64,000 nucleotides of DNA, from assembly GCF_000524475.1 (NCBI RefSeq), contig NZ_BAVQ01000005.1:62001-126000 (forward strand), in the 5' to 3' direction. The notes below the pieces were generated by a model that did not search any database, was not told the origin of the DNA, and saw nothing but the letters and a program-made list of their open reading frames with translations. The DNA comes from Tomitella biformata AHU 1821 (lineage in GTDB: Bacteria > Actinomycetota > Actinomycetes > Mycobacteriales > Mycobacteriaceae). Below are positions 35,821-43,199 of this stretch, one piece after another; the first letter of the stretch is position 1; each line of letters begins with the position of its first letter. The position numbers and the translations under genes are program-made.

Positions 35821-36757
35821 ATGAGCACCTCCTCTCGTCAACTCGGCAACTCCGGCCTCACAGTCTCGACGGTGGGCCTGGGCTGCAATAACCTCGGCAA
35901 ACCCGGCACCGCCAGCGAGTCGCTCGACGGCGCCACCGCGCTGGTCGACGCGGCCCTGGATGCGGGAGTCTCGTTCTTCGACACCTCCGACACCTATGGC
36001 GCGCACCCCGGACTCAGCGAGCACCTGCTGGGCCGGGCGCTCGGGCGCCGCCGCCGGGCAGACGTCGTGGTGGGCACCAAGTTCGGCATGGACATGCGCG
36101 GGGCCAACGGCCAGGACTTCGGTGCGCGCGGATCCCGCCGCTACGTCATCAAGGCGGTCGAGGCCTCGCTGCGCCGACTCGGCACGGATTGGATCGACCT
36201 GCTCCAGTTCCACAAGCCGGACCCGAAGACGCCGATCGCCGAGACCCTCAGCGCGCTAGACGATCTGGTGCGCGCGGGCAAGGTCCGCTACCTCGGGAAC
36301 TCCAACATGTCCGGGTGGCAGATCGCCGAGGCCGAGTTCACCGCGCGCATGTCCGGCGGGGCCCGCTTCATCTCCGCGCAGAACCAATACAACCTGCTCA
36401 GCAGGGAGGTCGAACTGGAGGTGCTGCCCGCGGTGCGCGCGTTCGGGTTGAGCCTGCTGCCGTTCTTCCCCCTCGCGAGCGGTCTGCTCACCGGCAAGTA
36501 CACGCGCACCGGCGAGCAGGTGGCGGGCCGCATCTCCAATAATCAGCCCCATGTGCTCGACCAAGCGCCGTGGGATCGGCTCGAGGCGTACTCGGAGTTC
36601 GCCAGCCCAGCCCGGTGTCGCGAGCGTCATCGCCGGGGCCACCACGCCCGCGCAGATCCAGGCCAACGTGGCGGCCGCCTCTTGGCAGCCCACGGCGGAG
36701 GACCTCGTCGAGCTCGACGCCATCTTCCCCAGGCCGAAGCCACTCAACCCGTTCTGA
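35821..36757 (+). pseudogene. Aldo/keto reductase gene broken by an internal deletion/frameshift
   Basis: The frame from ATG 35821 gives a normal aldo/keto reductase up to about 36600: FFDTSDTYG (Asp and catalytic Tyr), VVGTKFGM (Lys), LLQFHKPDP (His), LGNSNMSGWQ, then LDQAPWDRLEAYSEFA. After that it turns into Arg/Gly-rich nonsense until 36795. The proper C terminus, AQPGVASVIAGATTPAQIQ and EDLVELDAIFP, continues in the +1 frame and ends at 36757. Relatives carry about 15-18 residues (roughly AERGxxLLDxAxxxL) between these halves, so a deletion of 3n+2 bases at about 36600 has removed a helix. The encoded enzyme would lack its cofactor-binding end. A sequencing error alone would not explain the missing residues. 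Confidence 0.85.
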
Positions 36758-36778
36758 CTCTGTGCTGTCGGGCCGAGC

Positions 36779-37507
36779 TCAGAGCTGGCGGGTGACCTTC
36801 TCCGACGTCATCCGCCGCTCGAGGGCGGACGGGTCCATGTTCGCGACCTGCACCAGCGAGGAGCCCGCTGCCAGCACCGCGAGAAGACCGTCGACCAGCT
36901 TGTCGACTGTGTTCCAATTCCGCTGGGACAGAACGCGATCCGACGGCCCGAGATCCACGCGGGCGGCCCGGGCGACCTCGAGGACCTCGGTGATCGACCG
37001 GCCATCCAGCGCCGGCGCGGCACCCGAGATACGGGTCGACGAGAAGTGATCCCCGTGGATGCGGACGGTGCTGGCGTAGTCGGTCATGGTCGGCGGCAGG
37101 TCCGGCACGGCCCGGCCGAAGGCGTCGAGCGAGCAGACCGCGATCTCGTCGATGTCTTGTACCTCGTCCATGCGTTCCGCGGTGACCACGGCGAGCCGAG
37201 CAGTGGGACCACCGTTGGCGGGGTCGGCCTCTAGAACCACCTCGCAGCCGTTCCACCACGCCCCGAGGAGCACCGCGACGGTCTGCCAGTGCGCGGGCAT
37301 CAGCACACAGACCCGGTCGCCGGCGGCCAGGCCGAACTCGTCGCGCAGCATGTTCGCGGTCTTGGCGACCCAGTTCATCAGCGTGATCGCGGACAGCTCG
37401 ACCCGTTCGCCCGTCGCGTCGTCGTAGTAGGTGACGAGCGGGTTGGCGGGACTCGCCGCCAGGATCGGGTCGATCAGCAGGTCGGTGAGTGTGCGGGAAG
37501 CGGTCAT
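36779..37507 (-). CDS. TIGR03089-family protein (AMP-ligase N-terminal-like)
   Basis: 242 residues. It resembles the first part of an acyl-CoA synthetase: DLLIDPILAASPANPLVTYYDD, ELSAITLMNWVAKTANML, and AGDRVCVLMPAHWQTVAVLLG, but stops before the AMP-binding P-loop and adenylation core of that superfamily. It therefore cannot be a full ligase. Function unknown; M. tuberculosis has such a protein (Rv3268) next to the LCP gene, as here. ATG 37507 is clear. Its start lies 26 bp before the stop end of the LCP gene, on the same strand. Confidence 0.88.
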   Translation of the reverse strand: MTASRTLTDLLIDPILAASPANPLVTYYDDATGERVELSAITLMNWVAKTANMLRDEFGLAAGDRVCVLMPAHWQTVAVLLGAWWNGCEVVLEADPANGGPTARLAVVTAERMDEVQDIDEIAVCSLDAFGRAVPDLPPTMTDYASTVRIHGDHFSSTRISGAAPALDGRSITEVLEVARAARVDLGPSDRVLSQRNWNTVDKLVDGLLAVLAAGSSLVQVANMDPSALERRMTSEKVTRQL

Positions 37508-37513
37508 ACGGCC

Positions 37514-37543
37514 AAATCTAGTTGACCCAAATCTAGTTGACGC
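37514..37543. repeat. 2 x 15-bp tandem duplication at the LCP gene stop
   Basis: AAATCTAGTTGACCC (37514-37528) and AAATCTAGTTGACGC (37529-37543), one mismatch. On the minus strand the unit encodes the last codons and TAG stop of the LCP gene (stop 37533-37535), so the duplication repeats the gene end just downstream. Confidence 0.88.
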
Positions 37544-39227
37544 AGGTCGGTCCGCCACCGCTGGCGGTGATGGGCTCCGCGCCAGGGGTTCCGGGCTCAG
37601 GAGGCGGTGCGCCCGGCAGGCTCGTCGGGGCGCCGGGGTGCGGGTCGGACGCGGGCGCGGGCGCGGCGGTGCCGTCGGTGATCGGGGCGGTGTAGTAGTC
37701 GGTGCCGGGACCGATGTAGTCGTAGCTGAGGACCACGTTGACCGACCCGGCGTCGAGGGATTCGTCGGTGCGCACCTCGAGATTACCGAGGGCGCGGGCG
37801 ACGGCGCGGCCGCTGGCGGAGTCCTTCGGCGAGGTGAACACGGTGGACACGGACACTGGTGTGGAGAAGTCGCTGTTGCCGACATCGCCCAGCCCGTAGC
37901 CGACAGACTCGAGCTCGGAGGCGACGGTCGTCGCGAGCCCGCCGATGTCCGACGCGTTGAGGACAGACACGGTCACCTTCGAGGGCGTGACGTCGAGGGG
38001 GCCACTGGCCTCGGCCTCGGCGGCGGCGACCTCGGGGGAGGGCTCGCGTCCGATCATCTGGTCGAAGAAGCCCTGGACCTGCAGCGGGTCGACCACCACG
38101 ATGGACTCGCCATTCGGGGAGAAGCCAGCAGGGTCGACCACGGGGATCGTCTCGAATTTGACCTTGCCGCCGGAGAGGTTCTGCAGCTGCTGCGCGAACC
38201 GGATGACATCCCAGCCGTCGTCGATCACCACGGACCGCTCGATGGCGCTGCTGAACTCGCTGATCTTCGCCGGGTTGCTGAGGGTCTTGGCACTGAGGAC
38301 CTCCTGGGCCAAGGAGGCGAGGAAGACCTGCTGGCGCACGATGCGGTCGAGGTCTCCGCGCGGCAGATCGTGGCGCTGGCGCACAAAACTCAGCGCGTCG
38401 GGACCGTTGAGGGTCTGCTCGCCGGCGGCGAAGTTGGCGCCGGAGAGCGGCTCGTCGACAGCGTTGTTCAGGCACACGGGGACGCCGCCGACGGAGTCTG
38501 TGAGCAGCACGAAGCCGAGTAGCCCGACCTCCGCGAAGTGATCGACGGTGATGCCGGTCAGGCCCGCGACGGACTCGATCAGCGCCTGCCGACCGGCCTT
38601 GGTGGCCTGCTGCTCCGCGCTGGCCATGTCAACACCCTCCGCGACGAGCTTGTCGAGGGTGAGCGCCCGCGTGGCCCCATAGGCGGAGTTGATCTTCCCG
38701 CTCCCCATGTCGGGGATTTCGACGTAGGCGTCGCGCGGGATGGAGACGGCGGTTGCCGAGCTGCCATCGTTGGGGATGCGGATCAACATGATGGTGTCCG
38801 TGCTGGTGGAGTCGGCCTCGCCGGCCCGCAGCGTGTCCAACTCCTCCTGCGAGAGCTGATTCCCCTTCGCGTCGGTCCGCGAGTCGATGCCCACCACCAG
38901 GATGTCGATGGCCCCGTCCTCGCCGCCGCCCAGCCCGAGGCCGGCGGCCGTCGCCAAGTTCGAGCGCAGTGAGTCCACCGAGTACCAGGCATAGCCGGTC
39001 ACCAGCAGGATCAGAATCGATGCGACCGCCAGGGCCGTCCGGCCCGGATGCGCCAGGGCGGCCGCGCCAGCCGCGGCGAAACCAGATGGGGCAGCCCCCG
39101 ACCGCTCAGGCTTTGACCGCTCAGCCCCCGACCGCTCAGCCCCCGACCGCTCAGCTCCTGACCGCTCAGGTCTGGGCCGGGGCTGCTGCGGCCGCCGAGG
39201 TCGTGGAGAGTCGCCTCTGGACGGCAC
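37533..39227 (-). CDS. LytR-CpsA-Psr family cell-wall glycopolymer ligase
   Basis: 564 residues. A 60-residue cytoplasmic N terminus of AERSG repeats, one membrane helix (TALAVASILILLVTGYAWY), an LCP domain with DILVVGIDSRTD, DTIMLIRIPNDG, SIPRDAYVEIPDMGSGKINSAY in parts and FVRQRHDLPRGDLDRIVRQQ (the Arg and Asp residues that bind the polyprenyl pyrophosphate), then a LytR_C domain (VTVSVLNASDIGGLATTVA) and a Pro/Gly-rich tail. LCP enzymes join arabinogalactan to peptidoglycan outside the membrane; the position next to rmlD-wbbL matches M. tuberculosis Lcp1 (Rv3267). GTG 39227 follows AGAAGGGGG. Divergent from rmlD. Confidence 0.93.
   Translation of the reverse strand: MPSRGDSPRPRRPQQPRPRPERSGAERSGAERSGAERSKPERSGAAPSGFAAAGAAALAHPGRTALAVASILILLVTGYAWYSVDSLRSNLATAAGLGLGGGEDGAIDILVVGIDSRTDAKGNQLSQEELDTLRAGEADSTSTDTIMLIRIPNDGSSATAVSIPRDAYVEIPDMGSGKINSAYGATRALTLDKLVAEGVDMASAEQQATKAGRQALIESVAGLTGITVDHFAEVGLLGFVLLTDSVGGVPVCLNNAVDEPLSGANFAAGEQTLNGPDALSFVRQRHDLPRGDLDRIVRQQVFLASLAQEVLSAKTLSNPAKISEFSSAIERSVVIDDGWDVIRFAQQLQNLSGGKVKFETIPVVDPAGFSPNGESIVVVDPLQVQGFFDQMIGREPSPEVAAAEAEASGPLDVTPSKVTVSVLNASDIGGLATTVASELESVGYGLGDVGNSDFSTPVSVSTVFTSPKDSASGRAVARALGNLEVRTDESLDAGSVNVVLSYDYIGPGTDYYTAPITDGTAAPAPASDPHPGAPTSLPGAPPPEPGTPGAEPITASGGGPTCVN
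39095..39169. repeat. Five 15-bp units coding AERSG repeats in the LCP protein
   Basis: The unit CCCCCGACCGCTCAG (plus strand) occurs at 39095, 39110 (variant), 39125, 39140 and 39155 (variant) with a 15-bp period. On the minus strand each unit encodes A/P-E-R-S-G/K, giving a charged, disordered cytoplasmic tail. Copy number is probably variable between strains. Confidence 0.9.
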
Positions 39228-39383
39228 CGGGCCCCCTTCTGCTGGCTTAGGCGGAGAGAATCATTGCTTAAGGTCCGCTCCAGGCTAGTGGCGGTTGCCG
39301 GTTGGGTCGCGGGGGACACGGCCGTGCGTGCCAAACTGTTGTCGCGAGTCGCCCCGGGGCGTGCTGCGAGGAAAGGGAATCGG

Positions 39384-40259
39384 ATGAGAGTTCTGGTCAC
39401 CGGATCAGCAGGTCAATTGGGTCGTGCTGTGACGGAAACGCTGACGCGGGTGCAGGCCGCAGGGGGCTCCGTCGTCTTCCGCGGTGTGGGCTCGGCTGAG
39501 ATGGACATCACCAGCGAGTCATCGGTGGCGGCCGTGCTGGGCGAGTTCGCGCCCGACGTCGTCATCAACTGCGCCGCGTACACGGCCGTCGACGACGCGG
39601 AGACCGATGAGGACTCGGCGCTGCGGGTGAACGCCGACGGGCCCGCGAACCTGGCGCGGGCGACTGCGGCGTCGGGCAGCCGGTTGATCCACGTGTCCAC
39701 GGACTATGTCTTCGACGGCCAGGGCCACACCCCCTATCCGGCGGATGCTCCGACCGGGCCCAACACCGCCTACGGCCGCACCAAGCTGGCCGGCGAGGAG
39801 GCGGTGCGCCGCCTCGACCCGTCCGCGCACATCGTGCGCACGGCCTGGGTCTACACCGGATGGGGCTACGTGGACGGGGGCACCGACTTCGTCGCCACGA
39901 TGCGCCGGCTCGAGGGGGAGCGGGAGACCATCAACGTGGTGGATGACCAGCGCGGCTCGCCGACCTACGCGCCCGACCTCGCCGCCGGGTTGGTCGAGTT
40001 GGCGGGTCTCGCTGCGGACACGGGGTTGGTCCTGCACGCCACCAACGCGGGGGAGGCCACGTGGTGGGAGCTGGCCCGCGCCGTCTTCGAGGGCGTGGGC
40101 GCGGACCCGGACCGGGTGCGGCCCTGCTCATCGAGCGAGTTCCCGCGCCCGGCGCCGCGGCCCGCGTATTCGGTGCTGTCTGGGGGCGAATGGTCCGCAT
40201 TTGGTTTAACCCCTCTGCGGGACTGGCGAGACGCGCTCCACGCGGCGCTCTCGAAGTGA
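39384..40259 (+). CDS. rmlD: dTDP-4-dehydrorhamnose reductase
   Basis: 291 residues. Last step of dTDP-L-rhamnose synthesis. NAD(P) loop VTGSAGQLGRAV at the N terminus, NCAAYTAVDDAE, STDYVFDGQG, and the catalytic Tyr and Lys in TAYGRTKLAGEE. ATG 39384 has AGGAAAGGG upstream; a longer frame upstream adds 40 residues that do not belong to the family. Rhamnose here is needed for the arabinogalactan linker made with WbbL, 65 bp downstream. Confidence 0.96.
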   Translation: MRVLVTGSAGQLGRAVTETLTRVQAAGGSVVFRGVGSAEMDITSESSVAAVLGEFAPDVVINCAAYTAVDDAETDEDSALRVNADGPANLARATAASGSRLIHVSTDYVFDGQGHTPYPADAPTGPNTAYGRTKLAGEEAVRRLDPSAHIVRTAWVYTGWGYVDGGTDFVATMRRLEGERETINVVDDQRGSPTYAPDLAAGLVELAGLAADTGLVLHATNAGEATWWELARAVFEGVGADPDRVRPCSSSEFPRPAPRPAYSVLSGGEWSAFGLTPLRDWRDALHAALSK

Positions 40260-40280
40260 CACAGCTCGCGTTCAATCTGC

Positions 40281-40290
40281 CCTAATTAGG
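40281..40290. promoter_or_regulatory. 10-bp AT-centred palindrome before wbbL
   Basis: CCTAATTAGG, a perfect palindrome in the 65-bp gap between rmlD and wbbL, 35 bp upstream of the GTG start. An AT-centred site here may be part of a wbbL promoter or a regulator site; evidence is the symmetry alone. Confidence 0.3.
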
Positions 40291-40324
40291 TGGGGAAGGG
40301 TCCGCGACGGCTAGTCTGGCCCGC

Positions 40325-41224
40325 GTGACTTCGACGTTGGCAGTGGTGACCGTGACCTACTCCCCAGGGGAGCACCTTCGTCGTTTCCTGGAGACGCTCG
40401 AGGAGGCGACGGACTGGCCCACCGAGGTGATCATGGCCGACAACGGCTCGACCGACGGCTCGCCGGAGGCCGCCGAGTTGGAGTTCCCGAACACCCGGCT
40501 GCTGCGGACCGGCGCGAACATCGGCTACGGCGCCGCGATCAACCGCGCCGTCGCGGAGGTCGACCCCACCGCGGAGTTCATCGTGGTGGCAAACCCGGAT
40601 GTCCGCTGGGGCGTCGGGGCCATCGACGAGATGCTCGAGGCCGCCCAGCGCTGGCCGCGCGCAGGCTCGTTCGGCCCCATTGTGCGCGAGCCCGACGGCT
40701 CCCTTTACCCGTCCGCGCGAGAGCTGCCCACGGTCCTCGGCGGCATCGGGCACGCGGTGCTGGGCACGGTATGGCCGTCCAATCCCTGGACTCGTGAGTA
40801 CCTGCAGGAGACCGAGATGGTCTCCGAGCGGCCTGTCGGGTGGCTCTCCGGCTCCTGCCTGCTGCTGCGCCGCACGGCCTTCGACTCCATCGGCGGCTTC
40901 GATTCCCGCTACTTCATGTACATGGAGGACGTGGACCTGGGCGATCGGCTGGGCAATGCGGGCTGGCAGAACGTCTATGTGCCGTCCGCCGAGGTCACCC
41001 ACGCCAAGGGCCACGCCGCCGGCAAGCATCCCGAGCTGATGCTGCCAGCCCACCACCAGAGCGCCTACCGTTTCCAGGCTGACCGCCACCCGAAGTGGTG
41101 GCAGGCGCCGTTGCGGGGCGCGCTGTGGAGCGGGCTGACGGTTCGTTCGAAGATTTCCGTCGCGGTGGCTACCCGCGCGCGTGACAAGGCGGCCCGGCTG
41201 GGCTCGACCGGAGAGAGTGCGTGA
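40325..41224 (+). CDS. wbbL: Rhamnosyltransferase, arabinogalactan linker (GT2 family)
   Basis: 299 residues. Adds rhamnose to decaprenyl-PP-GlcNAc to make the linker of arabinogalactan. GT-A fold: LAVVTVTYSPGEHLRRFL, VIMADNGSTDGSPEA (UDP/dTDP-sugar loop), VVANPDVRWGV (the DXD-equivalent), WLSGSCLLLRRTAFDSIGGFD, and MYMEDVDLGDRL (catalytic Glu-Asp). GTG 40325. Its TGA shares its last base with the next ATG. Counterpart of WbbL1 (Rv3265c), essential in mycobacteria. Confidence 0.95.
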   Translation: MTSTLAVVTVTYSPGEHLRRFLETLEEATDWPTEVIMADNGSTDGSPEAAELEFPNTRLLRTGANIGYGAAINRAVAEVDPTAEFIVVANPDVRWGVGAIDEMLEAAQRWPRAGSFGPIVREPDGSLYPSARELPTVLGGIGHAVLGTVWPSNPWTREYLQETEMVSERPVGWLSGSCLLLRRTAFDSIGGFDSRYFMYMEDVDLGDRLGNAGWQNVYVPSAEVTHAKGHAAGKHPELMLPAHHQSAYRFQADRHPKWWQAPLRGALWSGLTVRSKISVAVATRARDKAARLGSTGESA

Positions 41225-42327
41225 TGACCGAGAACAGTGATGTCGCAGTGAATCTGGCGGCGGAAACCGACGCCGTGATCCTTGTTGGCGGCAAGGGCAC
41301 CCGCCTGCGTCCGCTGACGATGTCGGCCCCGAAGCCAATGCTGCCCACGGCGGGGGTGCCGTTCCTGACACATCTGCTGGCCCGCATCGAGGCGGCCGGG
41401 ATCCGGCGAGTCGTGCTGAGCACCTCCTTCAAGGCGGAGGTCTTCGAGGAGCACTTCGGCAACGGCGATGACCTGGGCCTGAGCATCGAGTACGTCACCG
41501 AGGACGAGCCGCTGGGCACCGGCGGCGGCATTCGCAACGTGCTGTCGAAGCTGAAGGCGCCGAACATCCTGGTGTTCAACGGGGATGTGTTGGGCGGGGC
41601 GGACCTGAACGCGCTGCTGGCTGCCCATGCCCAACGCGACGCCGACGTGACAATGCACCTCGTGCGGGTCTCCGACGCGCGCGCCTTCGGCTGCGTCCCC
41701 ACCGACGAGGACGGCCGGGTCTCCGCGTTCCTCGAGAAGACCGAGGATCCGCCGACGGACCAGATCAACGCCGGCTGCTACGTGTTCAAGCGCGAAGTCA
41801 TCGAGCAGATCCCAGCCGGGCGGCCCGTCTCCGTCGAGCGCGAGGTGTTCCCAGGCCTGCTGACCGCCGGCGCGAAGGTCTACGGCCACGTGGACACGTC
41901 GTACTGGCGTGACATGGGCACCCCCGAGGACTTTGTGCGCGGCTCCGCGGACCTGGTCCGTGGGATCGCACCGTCGCCGGCGTTGACCGGGCCCCGCGGC
42001 GAGTCGCTGGTCAAGCCGGGTGCGGGTATCGCCCCGGGCGCGATCCTGATCGGCGGCACGGTCGTGGGCCGCGGCGCCGAGGTCGGGGCGGGCGCGCGGC
42101 TCGATGGCGCGGTGATCTTCGACGGCGCCAAGGTCGAGGCGGGGGCGGTCATCGAGCGCTCCATCATCGGCTTCGGCGCCCGCGTCGGGCCGCGTGCGCT
42201 GATCCGCGACTCCGTCATCGGCGACGGCGCGGTGGTCGGTGCCCGGTGTGAGCTGCTGCGCGGCGCCCGGGTGTGGCCGGGAGTGCAGCTGCCCGACGGC
42301 GGCGTGCGTTTCTCCACCGACGTCTGA
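41224..42327 (+). CDS. Mannose-1-phosphate guanylyltransferase
   Basis: About 367 residues. Makes GDP-mannose from mannose 1-phosphate and GTP. Nucleotidyltransferase domain with VGGKGTRLRPLTMSAPKPM, LGTGGGIRNV, FNGDVLGG (metal Asp) and YWRDMGTPEDF; the C-terminal part is a left-handed beta-helix of hexapeptide repeats (GARLDGAVIFDGAKVEAGAV and onward). The N-terminal 19 residues before DAVILVGG vary in the family. ATG 41224 shares a base with the wbbL stop; GTG 41221 is an alternative. Equivalent of M. tuberculosis Rv3264c, called manB or manC. Works with ManA and the phosphomannomutase in this window. Confidence 0.93.
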   Translation: MTENSDVAVNLAAETDAVILVGGKGTRLRPLTMSAPKPMLPTAGVPFLTHLLARIEAAGIRRVVLSTSFKAEVFEEHFGNGDDLGLSIEYVTEDEPLGTGGGIRNVLSKLKAPNILVFNGDVLGGADLNALLAAHAQRDADVTMHLVRVSDARAFGCVPTDEDGRVSAFLEKTEDPPTDQINAGCYVFKREVIEQIPAGRPVSVEREVFPGLLTAGAKVYGHVDTSYWRDMGTPEDFVRGSADLVRGIAPSPALTGPRGESLVKPGAGIAPGAILIGGTVVGRGAEVGAGARLDGAVIFDGAKVEAGAVIERSIIGFGARVGPRALIRDSVIGDGAVVGARCELLRGARVWPGVQLPDGGVRFSTDV

Positions 42328-42338
42328 TGAGGAGCCAT

Positions 42339-43175
42339 ATGAACGGCCACTCCGCGCCGGGCCAGCTTGAGTCGGGCCAGCGTGAGTCGACAGCCCGTGT
42401 CTACCAGCGCTTCGTCGCGCTGGGGGATTCGTTCACGGAGGGCGTCGGCGATGTCGACGCCGGCCGCCCCAACGGCCTGCGCGGCTGGGCGGACCGGGTG
42501 GCGGAGCAGTTGGCCGCCAATAGCGGCCGGCTTGACGGCCAGGAGTTCGGCTACGCCAACCTGGCCATCCGCGGACGCCTCCTCCCCGAGGTGATCAGCG
42601 AGCAGCTCGAGCCCGCGATCGCCCTTGCGCCGGACCTGGTCACCATCTACGCCGGCGGCAACGACCTGATGCGGCCGTCCCTCGACATCGACGAGCTGAT
42701 TCGCGGCTACCAAGAGGCCTTGACACGGCTCGTCGACACCGGCGCCACCGTCCTGGTGTTCAGCGCTTATGACACGGGCTGGGCGCCGGTGTTCCGGAAG
42801 CTTCGCGGGCGTATCGCGATCTACAACGAGCTGCTGCGCGAGGCCGTCGAGAACGCCGGCGCGACGCTGGTCGACTACTGGCGCATGGACGGCTTTGACG
42901 ACACCCGAATGTGGGACGGCGATCGGCTGCACATGGCGCCCCGGGGCCATGCGCTGATGGCCGCCGAGGTCCTGGACCTGCTCGGCGTCCCACACTCCAT
43001 CGAGCGGCCGGTGCTGCCCGCCCGGCCGGAGCAGACGAAGGCGCAGGAGCGGGCCGAGCGCAATGAGTGGCTGCGCCAATTTATGGTGCCGTGGTTGTCC
43101 CGCCGCCTGCGGGGCATCTCCTCGGGCGACGGCGTCGAGCCGAAGCGTCCGCAGCTCGCGCCCATCACGGGTTAG
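42339..43175 (+). CDS. SGNH/GDSL-family hydrolase
   Basis: 278 residues. All four SGNH blocks appear: GDSF in FVALGDSFTEGVGD (nucleophile Ser), Gly in NLAIRGRLL, GND in IYAGGNDLMRP, and DGDRLHM with catalytic Asp and His. No signal peptide, so a cytosolic esterase or lipase. ATG 42339 follows GAGGAG at five bases; it starts 11 bp after the guanylyltransferase stop, so it may be co-transcribed. Substrate unknown; common at this position in relatives. Converges with the MprF-like gene 24 bp away. Confidence 0.92.
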   Translation: MNGHSAPGQLESGQRESTARVYQRFVALGDSFTEGVGDVDAGRPNGLRGWADRVAEQLAANSGRLDGQEFGYANLAIRGRLLPEVISEQLEPAIALAPDLVTIYAGGNDLMRPSLDIDELIRGYQEALTRLVDTGATVLVFSAYDTGWAPVFRKLRGRIAIYNELLREAVENAGATLVDYWRMDGFDDTRMWDGDRLHMAPRGHALMAAEVLDLLGVPHSIERPVLPARPEQTKAQERAERNEWLRQFMVPWLSRRLRGISSGDGVEPKRPQLAPITG

Positions 43176-43199
43176 CCCCCCCGACCGCCCACCTCGTGG

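Noticed and set aside
39095-39169. CRISPR-like repeat array
   Set aside because: The units are directly adjacent without spacers, keep the reading frame, and encode AERSG repeats in the LCP protein.
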